Assembly (NCBI RefSeq): GCF_900116875.1
Contig: NZ_FPCC01000002.1
Span: forward strand, 186,001-250,000
DNA from: Butyrivibrio sp. INlla21
GTDB lineage: Bacteria > Bacillota > Clostridia > Lachnospirales > Lachnospiraceae
DNA length: 64,000 bases
Direction: 5' to 3'
Part shown: piece after piece, positions 1 to 8,212 of the stretch
Position numbering within the stretch: the stretch's first letter is position 1
Layout of the letters: each line of letters starts with the position of its first letter
Program-made: the position numbers and the translations under genes
Notes under the pieces: model-generated
Database searches by the model: none
What the model saw: only the letters and a program-made list of their open reading frames with translations
What the model was told of the DNA's origin: nothing

Positions 1-1
1 T

Positions 2-364
2 AAATATCTGGTTGATTTTTCATCATATGAAAGGAACAACGAAGTTCCCGTGGGAGATTGGACCGGAGAGTATGCAAAGGACATGCTTATGGAAAGCAAG
101 GGTAACTGCTACAATTACGCAGCGGCTTTTGCTTACATGGCTAAGGGACTCGGGTATGATGCCAAGGTATGTACGGGAACCGTATTGTCATCGCTTGGAG
201 GAAAGACACCTCATGCATGGACAGAGGTTAAGATAAACGAGAACTGGTATGTGTTTGATGCTGAGATGCAGGATGCCAAGGGAGACGGCTATTACAAGCA
301 GACCTATCAGAGTTATCCCGCCAAGCCGCTTGAAAAGGCAGCAGCGATCACTGTTAGTTTTTGA
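2..364 (+). CDS. Transglutaminase-like protein, 5' end cut by window edge
   Basis: The frame is open from the first bases, so the gene begins outside the window; the GTG at 50 is not needed as a start. The visible part carries a transglutaminase/papain-like triad: a Cys in the stretch GNCYNYAAAF, a His in PHAWTEV and an Asp in WYVFDAEMQ, in the usual order and spacing. Such domains in Firmicutes are often extracellular and act on proteins or cell wall. It reads in the same direction as the next gene, 21 bp away. Family assignment is fairly secure; substrate is unknown. Base composition and context suggest host chromosome. Confidence 0.7.
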   Translation, partial: KYLVDFSSYERNNEVPVGDWTGEYAKDMLMESKGNCYNYAAAFAYMAKGLGYDAKVCTGTVLSSLGGKTPHAWTEVKINENWYVFDAEMQDAKGDGYYKQTYQSYPAKPLEKAAAITVSF

Positions 365-385
365 GATTTCGGAAGGAGCTTTTTT

Positions 386-796
386 ATGAGGAGGATATTT
401 GGAATATCAGTCGTATTCTTAGGCGCTCTGGTATGCGTTCTTTTATTTAATATATTATTGTGCGCGATCATGCCTGCTTATAAGGATATGATATCTTCCG
501 CTGCTAAGAACGACTCGAACATTCCTGTTGTCGAAGTGAGCGAAGGAGTGACTATCGTAAAAGAAAACAACGAAGTCAGATACATAACAGACGGCGCCGA
601 TTCTTTCAAGGATGAAGATGCTTCCATGAAAGCTGCGAACGAATACTTTGACAATTTGGATAAAAAAGACGGTGAATCGGAAGATGATTTCGAGGATGAG
701 CCGGTCATAATAGACAGAACCTACTACGAAGATTGCGGAACCGGTAAGGGGTACTGGGTACTGACTTATTCGGATGGCAGAAAGATAGTAGAGTGA
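386..796 (+). CDS. Small membrane-anchored protein of unknown function
   Basis: A 136-residue protein starting with MRRIF and a good ribosome-binding site (GGAAGGAG about 9 nt upstream). Residues about 5-30 form a hydrophobic signal anchor. The rest is hydrophilic and acidic, including an EDDFEDE stretch, and would lie outside the membrane. It sits 21 bp after the transglutaminase-like gene and before a terminator, so both may share one transcript. I recognise no family. Confidence 0.6.
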   Translation: MRRIFGISVVFLGALVCVLLFNILLCAIMPAYKDMISSAAKNDSNIPVVEVSEGVTIVKENNEVRYITDGADSFKDEDASMKAANEYFDNLDKKDGESEDDFEDEPVIIDRTYYEDCGTGKGYWVLTYSDGRKIVE

Positions 797-817
797 TGAT
801 TTCTTTTATCGAGATAG

Positions 818-857
818 AGCCCAAACTCAGGCTGCTCCTGGGGTTGGGCTTTTTATT
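818..857 (+). terminator. Rho-independent terminator
   Basis: AGCCCAA at 818-824 pairs with TTGGGCT at 844-850, with an inner CAGG/CCTG helix, followed by TTTTTATTT. It closes the two-gene unit to the left. Confidence 0.8.
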
Positions 858-942
858 TGCGGTGAATAATGTTTGATGATAAACTAAATTGGTTGTGAAA
901 TTTAGTTTCAAGTATTTGGAGCTTTTTTTGGAGAGTTTGATA

Positions 943-2010
943 ATGAAAAAGATGTTATTGGCTTTAGGGGTGATGTCTCTGCTGATAGCTTTTGTAGTTA
1001 CAGGCTGTCATATGGGGGATAAGGAAAAGCACAAATTCACGGAAGATAAAAACGATACAGAGGATGTAATAGAGTCTGATCTTTCACAGGTTAAGATCGG
1101 CGTTTGTATATACCGCTTTTCGGATAACTATATGACTCTTTTCAGACGAGAGCTGGAGTCGTACTTATTGGATCAGGGATTTGCAAAAGAGAATATCGTG
1201 ATATTGGATTCTGCGGACAGCGAGATTGTTCAGGACAGGCATGTGAGATCGTTTGTTGAAGAGGGTGTCGATGCGCTGATCATCAATCCGGTAGATCCGT
1301 CAGATGTAAAGAGTATCACCAATTTGGCGGTCGAGGCAGATATACCGCTTGTATACATCAACAGAGAACCCGACGCGGATGAAGAAGTCAGGTGGGAAGA
1401 GGGCAAATGGAATGTCACTTATGTAGGGTGTGACGCCAGACAGTCCGGAACCATTCAGGGCAAGATCATTGCAGATCTGGGAATAGAAAACATAGACAGG
1501 AACGGCGACGGCGTTGCGCAGTACATTATGGTTGAAGGCGATCCCGATAATGCCGATACGCAGTTTAGGACGGAGTATTGTATTAAGGCGCTCAATGATG
1601 CCGGTATCGAGAGCGATTGCGTGTTCAAAGCCTTTGCAGATTGGGACAGGACCGAAGCTGAGAATGTGGTAACCGAGGCTTTGCAGAAATACCCCGACGC
1701 GGAAGTTATTTTCTGCAACAACGATGCCATGGCGCTCGGAGCTCTTTCTGCAGTAGAGAAAGCAGGAATACGTGCGGGAAAAGAGATTAAGATCGTCGGA
1801 GTTGATGCTCTTACCGATGTACTTATCGCGGTACTTGAAGGACAGATGGCCGGAACAGTGTTTAACAACTACGTTCAGCAGGCACACTCGACTGCGGATG
1901 CCGTGACAGCTTATCTTAAGAATGAGAATAACCCGCATTACATTCCATGTGATTACGTGGCCGTAACTGCGGACAATGCACAGACTATACTGGAGAACCT
2001 TGCTCACTGA
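943..2010 (+). CDS. Galactose-type ABC transporter substrate-binding lipoprotein
   Basis: A periplasmic-binding-protein-like lipoprotein of 355 residues. I chose the ATG at 943 because it has GGAGAG six nt upstream and begins a clear signal peptide ending in the lipobox VTGC; an upstream TTG at 889 would bury the signal. After an acidic linker the mature part starts KIGVCIYRFSDNYMTLFR, typical of the MglB/type I sugar-binding fold. NPVDPSDV and CNNDAMALGA are ligand-pocket and hinge segments of that family. It would bind galactose or a related sugar at the membrane surface. No permease or ATPase follows, so it may act in sensing or with a distant transporter. Confidence 0.8.
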   Translation: MKKMLLALGVMSLLIAFVVTGCHMGDKEKHKFTEDKNDTEDVIESDLSQVKIGVCIYRFSDNYMTLFRRELESYLLDQGFAKENIVILDSADSEIVQDRHVRSFVEEGVDALIINPVDPSDVKSITNLAVEADIPLVYINREPDADEEVRWEEGKWNVTYVGCDARQSGTIQGKIIADLGIENIDRNGDGVAQYIMVEGDPDNADTQFRTEYCIKALNDAGIESDCVFKAFADWDRTEAENVVTEALQKYPDAEVIFCNNDAMALGALSAVEKAGIRAGKEIKIVGVDALTDVLIAVLEGQMAGTVFNNYVQQAHSTADAVTAYLKNENNPHYIPCDYVAVTADNAQTILENLAH

Positions 2011-2031
2011 TCATGGGTAAGGTTCTTTTTT
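1995..2031 (+). terminator. Terminator overlapping the stop codon of the sugar-binding gene
   Basis: GAACCTT (1995-2001) pairs with AAGGTTC (2019-2025) and is followed by TTTTTT. The 5' arm lies within the last codons of the coding sequence. Confidence 0.75.
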
Positions 2032-2147
2032 ATAGTCTTTTAAGAAACCGAAAATTGTCTTTATAGTAAAATATAAATACACCTAATGATACTTTAGATA
2101 CAGATACTTTTGACAGCGTTGGCGATTCTTTTCCAAGCGGAGGTAAT

Positions 2148-2825
2148 ATGCGCGATACGACACAGATTACCTATGGAGACGGCATCGTGAGCGTAGAGCT
2201 TATTTCTGAGAGTAGGAGCGATATTCCGGCTCCGACCATCAGATTTGGAGACTATGAGCAGCTGCTCGAATCCTGTTTTACAAAAAAAGAGCTCGAAGAG
2301 ATCCTTGAGGGTGAACATGCAAATCTCACCTTTTCTTTTGTTATGTCAGATGAGCCCAAGGAAATAGCCGAATACGATACGCTTTCATCCGCTGTTTCAA
2401 GAGCTTCGAAAAACTTCGGTGAGCTTAGTGAAGGAATTGCCCTGGAGGCAAACGCTGTAAAAAGAGTCGATGCGGGAGAGGAGCTTACCATCGATAATCT
2501 TGCGGGAAATGTGGAGCTTCAGATTGAAATCCCGCTCTATCTTATCAGGGAAAACAGAGAATACTATCTTATGACGGATTCGCTCGGCGCATGCACGCTG
2601 TATGAGGACTATGATACCGAGGCCGATACGCTGTCGGTAAATACAGATACGGTGGGTACTAGTATGCTCCTATATAGGGATACATATCCCGGAGTCCCGG
2701 CCGCCGAGACCGCTTCATTCGGAGTAAAACCACAGTTTGTCTTCGGCGGGATCGTAATAATGCTCCTGGTGCTCTGGCACTATGTTACCGGCGCCAGAAG
2801 ACAAAAGCTCAAAGAGCAGAGATAA
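2148..2825 (+). CDS. Hypothetical protein with C-terminal membrane anchor
   Basis: A 225-residue protein. The ATG at 2148 has a strong site (AGCGGAGG, 5 nt away). The frame is open for about 75 bases upstream and would read an acidic Ser/Thr-rich stretch, so a longer or truncated ancestral protein is possible. The body is acidic with no motif I recognise. Residues about 195-215 (FVFGGIVIMLLVLWHYV) form one transmembrane helix, followed by a basic tail, giving an outside-facing protein. It is the last protein gene before the tRNA and the phage. Confidence 0.6.
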   Translation: MRDTTQITYGDGIVSVELISESRSDIPAPTIRFGDYEQLLESCFTKKELEEILEGEHANLTFSFVMSDEPKEIAEYDTLSSAVSRASKNFGELSEGIALEANAVKRVDAGEELTIDNLAGNVELQIEIPLYLIRENREYYLMTDSLGACTLYEDYDTEADTLSVNTDTVGTSMLLYRDTYPGVPAAETASFGVKPQFVFGGIVIMLLVLWHYVTGARRQKLKEQR

Positions 2826-2964
2826 ATCCGTGGAAAAAGAGTTATCTGAGTGCGCCAAAACAGCATAACCATGCACGTTATAGCGATTTTTGCAAAAAAA
2901 AGAAAAAATTCTCGAAAAAGTTATTGCTTTTCTATTTGGCACGATATATAATGGAGAACGTCGT

Positions 2965-3037
2965 CGGGGTGTGGCTCAGTTGGTAGAGCACTATCTTAGG
3001 GAGGTAGGGGCCGCAAGTTCGAATCTTGTCACTCCGA
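2965..3037 (+). tRNA. tRNA-Pro (anticodon AGG)
   Basis: A full cloverleaf is visible: acceptor CGGGGTG/CACTCCG, D arm GCTC/GAGC with AGTTGGTA, anticodon stem CTATC/GGTAG with loop TTAGGGA (anticodon AGG), T arm GCAAG/CTTGT with loop TTCGAAT, discriminator A. CCA is not encoded. It lies at the junction of bacterial and phage genes with its 3' end facing the phage, a common arrangement when a tRNA gene serves as an attachment site. Confidence 0.92.
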
Positions 3038-3042
3038 TACTT

Positions 3043-3081
3043 GGGAAGCTAGTAATCATCTGGCTTCCCGTTTTTATTTTT
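3043..3081 (+). terminator. Terminator of the tRNA transcript
   Basis: GGGAAGC (3043-3049) pairs with GCTTCCC (3063-3069), followed by a T-rich tract. Two copies of TTTTTATACAAAT follow at about 3103-3130 and could be part of the phage junction. Confidence 0.7.
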
Positions 3082-3130
3082 AATCATTCAGTTTTAGATT
3101 TTTATTTTTTATACAAATTTTTATACAAAT

Positions 3131-3175
3131 AAAAAAATAGGGATAACCTAAGATGATTCTTAAGTCATCCCTATC
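3131..3175 (-). terminator. Terminator at the 3' end of the late operon
   Basis: On the minus strand ATAGGGAT and ATCCCTAT form a long imperfect hairpin (3137-3174) followed by seven T residues. It lies just after the last phage gene and marks the left end of phage transcription. Confidence 0.75.
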
Positions 3176-3179
3176 TTAA

Positions 3180-3749
3180 TCAACTACCAAGTCTTAACTC
3201 AGCATCCCTTCTTCGTGCTTCTTCATCTGACACGACCGAAAGTTTTGCTACATATTCCATTGCTTTCTTACAATGACCATTCCCTCCTAATGAGGAATAT
3301 GGTTTATACATTGAATCAAGCGTAGCCTGTTCTTTTATTGTTATTGCGCCCCTCATGGCTATCTTGTCTGTGGTTGAAATGATCTTGTCGTGAGATAGCC
3401 CCAACAATGATTCTGCCATTAGTTCTTGTTTATCAGACATTTTCTGTATACTATCCGTGATCTTAGTATCGTTGTCTGTTAATTTAACAATGGCATCTTT
3501 TAATTCTTTAAAGTCTTTCTGGTAAGCAACATTCATCTGTTCAATAATGGTCTTGCTTTCCTTATGTCTTAGCTCCCCCGTCCCCTCACGTTCATTCAGC
3601 TCTTTTTGGAATTCTTTCCGCAATTCTTCGTATTTATCATTTTTTAAGTCTTCTGCTTTCTTATCCTTTCTGTTTACAAAGAATTGAATTATACCACTTC
3701 CAAGAAGAACTCCAAGAAGCGAACAAAATGCTGTAACAATAATTTCCAT
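3180..3749 (-). CDS. Single-span membrane protein, holin-like or lysis accessory
   Basis: A 189-residue protein starting at MEIIVTAFC. Its ATG overlaps the endolysin stop codon as TAATG, with GGAGG nine nt upstream, so it is probably translated by coupling; a longer frame reaching 3782 is less likely. Residues about 3-25 form one transmembrane helix. Residues 30-130 are charged and heptad-rich, likely coiled coil, and the C-terminus is soluble. Being last in the lysis cassette right after the endolysin suggests a role in holin function or its control. A three-helix holin candidate lies 13 kb away. Confidence 0.55.
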   Translation of the reverse strand: MEIIVTAFCSLLGVLLGSGIIQFFVNRKDKKAEDLKNDKYEELRKEFQKELNEREGTGELRHKESKTIIEQMNVAYQKDFKELKDAIVKLTDNDTKITDSIQKMSDKQELMAESLLGLSHDKIISTTDKIAMRGAITIKEQATLDSMYKPYSSLGGNGHCKKAMEYVAKLSVVSDEEARRRDAELRLGS

Positions 3750-4645
3750 TACATTAAACCTCCGGTTATAAGTTTTCTCCATGTTTCTTCATCGCAAACT
3801 CCCGTCTGCTTTAACCCTTTATATCCTTGATATCTTATAAGCGCCGACTGCGTGAGTGGTCCAAACTTACCATCGGGGGTGAGTGGTTTTCGGACTTCCT
3901 TGCCATTAACCATTACTATGGCTGTTTTAAACCTGTTCTTTAATAGCAGTTCCTGCATCCTCTTGACTTCGGGACCACTATCTCCGTACCGTAATACGGG
4001 CAACTTATCAACAACATCGTCGATTGAATCTTTTTCGACCTTTATGTACCATTCATTTACATCAACATTCCCCTTGATCCCCTCAACGATGCAAGTAGAA
4101 GAGTACTGCCAGCCATATAACGTGTTGTCAATAGCAGGTTTCTTTAATATATTGATGGGTGTTTTTATCGTAATCGTATTCTTAGATGGATATCTGGCTA
4201 TCCAAAAAGGAATATCAGACATCTTTGAAGAATACTTCTTAAGATAAGAGTTATAAAAAGACAGTCCGGTATACACACCAAACTGTCTTCCACTACCACG
4301 TATTATTTCTCTGTAGGCTAATATAATATCTAAGAGTCTATCACCTAATCCCATTTGACATTTATCTTCGATATCTAGCCATATCATTGGTCTTCTTTCT
4401 CCGAGGATTTCCAAGACTTTCCTCGCGTCTATCTTCGCTTTTTCTACCGTGGTAGCGTAGCTGTAATTATACACTCCCTGTATAATTATTTGTGCTTTTT
4501 GGCCCTCGTTCCAATTAGTTTCAAACATTTTATCCGGGGTAAGATCTTTTCGCATGACTTTTAAGACAACAAATTCAACGCCATTATCTTTAACTTTACG
4601 CCAGTCTATATCCCCTTGATAGGAAGAAACGTCTATTCCTCGCAT
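3749..4645 (-). CDS. GH25 lysozyme endolysin with peptidoglycan-binding domain
   Basis: A 298-residue lysin. The N-terminal glycoside hydrolase 25 domain (about 1-205) starts with RGIDVSSYQGDIDW and carries the acidic pair in IWLDIED (Asp91, Glu93), with FWIARYP and GWQYSS further on, as in Cellosyl-type muramidases. Residues about 213-295 form a PG_binding_1 domain with LRYGDSGPEVKRMQ and TPDGKFGPLTQSAL. It should cleave cell-wall MurNAc-GlcNAc bonds at the end of infection. No signal peptide is present, so export needs a holin. It lies 9 bp after a second lysin. Confidence 0.9.
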   Translation of the reverse strand: MRGIDVSSYQGDIDWRKVKDNGVEFVVLKVMRKDLTPDKMFETNWNEGQKAQIIIQGVYNYSYATTVEKAKIDARKVLEILGERRPMIWLDIEDKCQMGLGDRLLDIILAYREIIRGSGRQFGVYTGLSFYNSYLKKYSSKMSDIPFWIARYPSKNTITIKTPINILKKPAIDNTLYGWQYSSTCIVEGIKGNVDVNEWYIKVEKDSIDDVVDKLPVLRYGDSGPEVKRMQELLLKNRFKTAIVMVNGKEVRKPLTPDGKFGPLTQSALIRYQGYKGLKQTGVCDEETWRKLITGGLM

Positions 4646-4654
4646 TTCATCACC

Positions 4655-5389
4655 TCACTTTCTTAATATTTCTCTTGTCTTAGGTCCTACTATTCCGTCA
4701 GCTTCAAGGTTATTCGCCTTCTGGAATGTTACGGTTGCATTGTGGCTTTTGGGACCAAACTCACCGTCAACTTCATTCCATTCAAGATAACCTTTACAAG
4801 CCAATTGCCATTGAACCCATTTAGCGCCATCTCCCTTAGAGCCTTTTTTAATCAACGTAGTTGGCTCCTTGTAAGGATTAGACACTTCAACAACCATTAC
4901 AGTATGAGCACCGGGCTTTACAAGAATGTCTCCGCGCTTTAAGAACATATCTGTCTTTAAGTACTTTGCATCTGTTAAAGGTTCAAAGTATCCCGTGTCA
5001 AGAAAAGTCTTGACCATAGTTGATGTAGTGGGAGCGTTAGAAGTGTAGTTAAGTTGAGGTATTCCGCCAATTATATAACAAGCGGTCACAAAAGCAGAAC
5101 AATCGGTTTCACAGAAACCTATTTTATTCACGTCAAAATTATGTTTTTTAAGCTCATTATAAAGCGTATTCCGTTGATTTTGGTCATACCCTACCTTATT
5201 TGATTTTGCAAGCGATATGGCAGCCTGAATAGCTTTTTCGGCTATCTGAGGGTCCTTAGGTCTTAATACATACGACCAAGGCTTTGAATACCAACTTCTT
5301 GTACAGACTTCTTTGCCTGTCTGGTCGCCTGCAGCACCGCCTTTTATCTTTCTGTTTTCATCACAGCTTGCGTGAACTATTGTACTCAT
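4655..5389 (-). CDS. Cysteine peptidase/amidase lysin (NlpC/P60-like) with peptidoglycan-binding domain
   Basis: A 244-residue protein. Residues about 45-170 look like an NlpC/P60- or CHAP-type papain fold: the nucleophile is probably Cys97 in CETDCSAF and the base His162 in KPGAHTVMVVE, preceded by FLKRGDIL, a typical signature. Residues 180-243 form a PG_binding_1 repeat ending GIVGPKTREIL. It should cut peptide or amide bonds in peptidoglycan and complement the adjacent muramidase. There is no signal peptide. Several extra Cys residues (9, 29, 93) are near the active site. Confidence 0.8.
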   Translation of the reverse strand: MSTIVHASCDENRKIKGGAAGDQTGKEVCTRSWYSKPWSYVLRPKDPQIAEKAIQAAISLAKSNKVGYDQNQRNTLYNELKKHNFDVNKIGFCETDCSAFVTACYIIGGIPQLNYTSNAPTTSTMVKTFLDTGYFEPLTDAKYLKTDMFLKRGDILVKPGAHTVMVVEVSNPYKEPTTLIKKGSKGDGAKWVQWQLACKGYLEWNEVDGEFGPKSHNATVTFQKANNLEADGIVGPKTREILRK

Positions 5390-5420
5390 TAGGATCTCCT
5401 TTCTTAGAAATATCTATATA

Positions 5421-5451
5421 TAAAAATGACAGGGTGATTAAACCCTGCCAT
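5421..5451 (-). terminator. Hairpin terminator before the lysin genes
   Basis: On the minus strand TGGCAGGGT and ACCCTGTCA form a stem (5427-5450) followed by TTTTT. It would separate or attenuate transcription between the 110-residue gene and the lysins. Confidence 0.7.
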
Positions 5452-5460
5452 TCCTTATTC

Positions 5461-5793
5461 TCAAAGTTGATTCATTACTTTTCGGATAATCTCTCTTTCC
5501 TTATCCGACTGAGCGTTGTTGTATAAGTTCTCAAGTTCAGTCATAGGACTTCCGGTTCTACTGTATGAACGCTCGTATCTTCCTCTCATTGAATTTCCGT
5601 TGTCATAATTGGCGTAGCTTCTATCTCTTCCGCTATAGCCAACCGACTCCATAGCTTCAACTTCTTTGATGTCTTTTATAATATCTACTGCCATATCCAA
5701 CATCTCTAAGCTGGCAGGAGATAAGTCTTTTTTGACAGTGCTCTCGATTTCATCAAGGAGTCTGTCACATAACATATCTAATGTTTTATCCAT
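5461..5793 (-). CDS. Small hypothetical phage protein
   Basis: A 110-residue protein. I chose the ATG of MDKTLDML because AAGGAGG lies five nt upstream; an earlier ATG would put that site inside the gene. The N-terminal half is predicted helical (MLCDRLLDEIESTVKKDL), the middle is low complexity with Tyr, Ser and Arg, and the end is helical. It lies in a cassette of short proteins between tail-tip genes and lysins. No family recognised. Confidence 0.6.
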   Translation of the reverse strand: MDKTLDMLCDRLLDEIESTVKKDLSPASLEMLDMAVDIIKDIKEVEAMESVGYSGRDRSYANYDNGNSMRGRYERSYSRTGSPMTELENLYNNAQSDKEREIIRKVMNQL

Positions 5794-5804
5794 ATTTGCC
5801 TCCT

Positions 5805-6236
5805 TCATGCCAGTTTATTTACGGTCAGACTTGCATTCTGTACACTTAATGCCTGTGTGCTTGTATTCCTTACAGAAACGCTTGCACAACATCCATTAGG
5901 AACAAGAATGTCGGTAGTATCATTGATGTGCGTAAATGCCTCTGTTGCCGTAGGAGTTTCTATTGCTGTGCTAGTCGGAAGGGCTTCACCATTCAAAGAT
6001 ATTGCCAATGAGATTGGCTCAACGGTTCCGTCTGCCGGGATAGCAACGTTCGCACTATAGGAAACCCTATATGTAGAAAATCTACGGTTTGAATTTCCTC
6101 TTAGGGTTACAAGCCCAGAGTCTTCTCTGTGCATTACTGAACCATAAGGATAGGGATAAGGCACTGCCGCATTATCATAGATGATGTCATTATTTGCTGC
6201 TACGGTCTGTAAAGCATTTGCCGTAAAAGTTGCCAT
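5805..6236 (-). CDS. Beta-rich protein, possible virion surface or fibre-tip subunit
   Basis: A 143-residue protein rich in Thr, Ala, Ser and Val with alternating hydrophobic residues, ending VSVRNTSTQALSVQNASLTVNKL, which suggests a jelly-roll or C1q/BclA-like trimeric domain. A YPYPYG motif near residue 27 resembles one in the next gene's C-terminus. Good ribosome-binding site. It overlaps the following small gene's upstream region by a few bases. A receptor-binding or decoration role is inferred from fold-like composition only. Confidence 0.5.
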   Translation of the reverse strand: MATFTANALQTVAANNDIIYDNAAVPYPYPYGSVMHREDSGLVTLRGNSNRRFSTYRVSYSANVAIPADGTVEPISLAISLNGEALPTSTAIETPTATEAFTHINDTTDILVPNGCCASVSVRNTSTQALSVQNASLTVNKLA

Positions 6237-6248
6237 GCCATCACCTCC

Positions 6249-7058
6249 TTAAGCTATGCCATAACTGCCATAGTTAAAGCCATAACCGTAACCATAAGGG
6301 TTTGGTACCGTGTATGAAGGGACGGGATAAGGACTTACCCTGTTTACAATGTACTGTGTCTGCGCGGTGTTATCAGCAATAAGTTGTGCTGTCTGAGCAG
6401 ACTGTGAAGCTGCAAGGTTCTGCATATTAAGCTGAGTCCTAAGGTTTGCTATCTCAGAATTTTTCGCTTCAATTTCTTGCTGACACATTCTGTCGAGAAT
6501 AGCCTGCGTATTCGCTGTCTGATTTGTGATAATATCTCTGATACCATCTGAAAGAGCAGCACGGTCGGCACAATTTTCTGTCGCAATCGCGTATTTAAGG
6601 TCACAACAGCAGTTCTGCCTATTAGCTTCATTCTGCATAAGTGTAGCGTTGAGATTGTTAGCTGCATTATTTACAGCTGTGACCGTATCAAAGCGGTCAT
6701 TAGCAATTGCGTTTGTGATTGCATTCTGTCCCTGCACAAGACTCATAGTCTGGTTGCACTGTGACACGGCTGCATCACTAAAGCCGTTTGTAAGAGCGGA
6801 CTGAATACCGCTAAGTCCTGACATTATTGCAGACTGATCAAAGCCACGCTGCACAGTAGCGTCAGTATTATTGTTCAGAATGTATGGAGTAGCTCCACCG
6901 CCATATCCGCCATTTCCGCCCCATCCTCCGGCAAAAATAAAGAGGAAAAGAACGATAAGCCAAAGGCCGGAATCTCCACCGAATCCAAAACCGCCACCAT
7001 TACCTGTAGCAGCAGCTATATCAGACAAAGAATATCCTGAACCATCGGTTAAACTCAT
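6249..7058 (-). CDS. Gly-rich membrane protein with long helical region
   Basis: A 269-residue protein. Residues about 20-55 hold a Gly-rich segment around one hydrophobic helix (LWLIVLFLFIFAGG). Residues 65-230 are Asn/Ala/Gln-rich and probably a long coiled coil with a CCCD cluster, and the tail is Tyr/Pro/Gly-rich (YGYGYGFNYG). I have seen this layout in intestinal phages but know no function. A membrane-associated role such as host-membrane modification or DNA entry is possible. Confidence 0.6.
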   Translation of the reverse strand: MSLTDGSGYSLSDIAAATGNGGGFGFGGDSGLWLIVLFLFIFAGGWGGNGGYGGGATPYILNNNTDATVQRGFDQSAIMSGLSGIQSALTNGFSDAAVSQCNQTMSLVQGQNAITNAIANDRFDTVTAVNNAANNLNATLMQNEANRQNCCCDLKYAIATENCADRAALSDGIRDIITNQTANTQAILDRMCQQEIEAKNSEIANLRTQLNMQNLAASQSAQTAQLIADNTAQTQYIVNRVSPYPVPSYTVPNPYGYGYGFNYGSYGIA

Positions 7059-7075
7059 ATATTTGTTCTCCTTTT

Positions 7076-7105
7076 GAATGTATTTTTACATTCCTTGCGC
7101 AAGGA
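7076..7105. promoter_or_regulatory. Two adjacent hairpins between small late genes
   Basis: GAATGTA/TACATTC (7076-7093) and the perfect palindrome TCCTTGCGCAAGGA (7092-7105) adjoin each other just upstream of the ribosome-binding site of the Gly-rich protein. They could stabilise or process the mRNA. Neither has a good T-tract. Confidence 0.4.
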
Positions 7106-7114
7106 GTAGTAAAC

Positions 7115-7333
7115 TTATTTTATGAACTGTTGGAATTGCTTCGCCAACTGAACATACTGATTAAGTTGAGCTTGAGAGATTTTTCCAGAGTTAAGCATCT
7201 GTTGAAGTTGCTGTTGCGGATCCCCCTTAAAGGAACTCTTAAACTCATTGAATTGTTTCATCATCTGCATTACATTGCCGAACGGTCCGCTAGGCTGTGA
7301 ATTTCCAAGCATGTTATAAATAGAATTTGCCAT
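7115..7333 (-). CDS. Small Gln-rich hypothetical protein
   Basis: A 72-residue protein with PQQQLQQML and a helical C-terminus AQLNQYVQLAKQFQQFIK. It is co-directional with its neighbours and 7 bp after the next upstream gene. No known family; probably a structural or assembly protein by position. Confidence 0.55.
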   Translation of the reverse strand: MANSIYNMLGNSQPSGPFGNVMQMMKQFNEFKSSFKGDPQQQLQQMLNSGKISQAQLNQYVQLAKQFQQFIK

Positions 7334-7340
7334 ACGAACC

Positions 7341-7763
7341 TCACTTTCTAGTTGTGGTCTTAGGAGAAGATAACGAATCTATTTTCTTCTCTATGTCCGT
7401 TGCAACCTTTTTAAGTTCTTCTTTTGTCACATATCCGCTAAGGTCAATCTCGGGAGCCTCGTTTGTCTGTTCGGGAACTTGAGCTGCTTGTGGTTGAGGA
7501 TTCTGTGCAATAACACGCTCTGAATAATCAAACACCCTTATACTTGGCATTCCGCTTTGGTCTGCCGATTTGATATAAAAAGCGTTCTCGTTAGAATCCA
7601 TAAGCAATATGCTTGTTCCATTAGACACAGGGTAAGCCTTCGCTGAGCTCACCCCGTCTACCCAAGTAATTCCGCTTTGCTGCGGAGCTTGCTGTGATTG
7701 AAACTGAGAATAATTTTGCTGAGGATAATATTGCTGATAAGTTGCAGGGAAATAGTTTTGCAT
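7341..7763 (-). CDS. Hypothetical protein with Gln/Tyr-rich N-terminus
   Basis: A 140-residue protein. The first 35 residues are QQYYPQQ-like low complexity. A compact central part contains SNGTSILLMDSNENAFYIKS, and the C-terminus is a short coiled coil (EELKKVATDIEKKIDSL). It closely adjoins the genes on both sides. Function unknown. Confidence 0.55.
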   Translation of the reverse strand: MQNYFPATYQQYYPQQNYSQFQSQQAPQQSGITWVDGVSSAKAYPVSNGTSILLMDSNENAFYIKSADQSGMPSIRVFDYSERVIAQNPQPQAAQVPEQTNEAPEIDLSGYVTKEELKKVATDIEKKIDSLSSPKTTTRK

Positions 7764-7769
7764 AATACC

Positions 7770-8141
7770 TTACCTTTTGAAATAGAATATCGGGACTTCA
7801 TTGCCGGAATCCCATGCGTCAAAGTAATTCCCGTCAATAACTGCAATCACATGATTGCCTGTTGCTAAGATATATTCACCATAAGGATGATCTCTGCAAA
7901 AGTCCTTGACGGTGTAACAGTTAGGGCAGGTATCTGGGATAATGTATCTCTTGAACCCATTGTTCTTAAGAAAGTTACCCCAGACTTCGTTGCTGGATAT
8001 AATATCGCAATCTTTTAAGCCCTGTTCGGTAAGTTCCACGTATGCTTGTTTCCATGTTATCCCTAAAATTTTTGATATTGCCCTTATAACGCAATCTCCG
8101 GTGGACCTTTTACATGGATTTGAATTAAATTCTACATACAT
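7770..8141 (-). CDS. Papain-like cysteine peptidase domain protein
   Basis: A 123-residue protein that fits a minimal papain-like fold: Cys17 at the start of a helix (TGDCVIRAISKIL), His97 in TGNHVIAVIDG and Asp108/Asp111 in YFDAWDSG. The pattern resembles C39/transglutaminase-like peptidases found as single domains in gut phages. A second pair, CPNC at 72-75, could bind metal. Substrate unknown; virion protein processing or a host target are options. It has no signal peptide. Confidence 0.6.
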   Translation of the reverse strand: MYVEFNSNPCKRSTGDCVIRAISKILGITWKQAYVELTEQGLKDCDIISSNEVWGNFLKNNGFKRYIIPDTCPNCYTVKDFCRDHPYGEYILATGNHVIAVIDGNYFDAWDSGNEVPIFYFKR

Positions 8142-8173
8142 TTCTTACCTCTTTCTTTAAGGTAATGATATAT

Positions 8174-8212
8174 AAAAAGAAGCCTTTAGACGATGCCATC
8201 TAAAAGCCTCTT
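8174..8212 (-). terminator. Terminator overlapping the end of the HTH gene
   Basis: On the minus strand GAGGCTTTTAGA (8210-8199) pairs with TCTAAAGGCTTC (8190-8179), followed by five T residues. The 5' arm contains the stop codon of the upstream gene. Confidence 0.75.

Noticed and set aside
2890..3132. 80-codon plus-strand frame over the tRNA
   Set aside because: It is read through the tRNA and its terminator; not protein-like.
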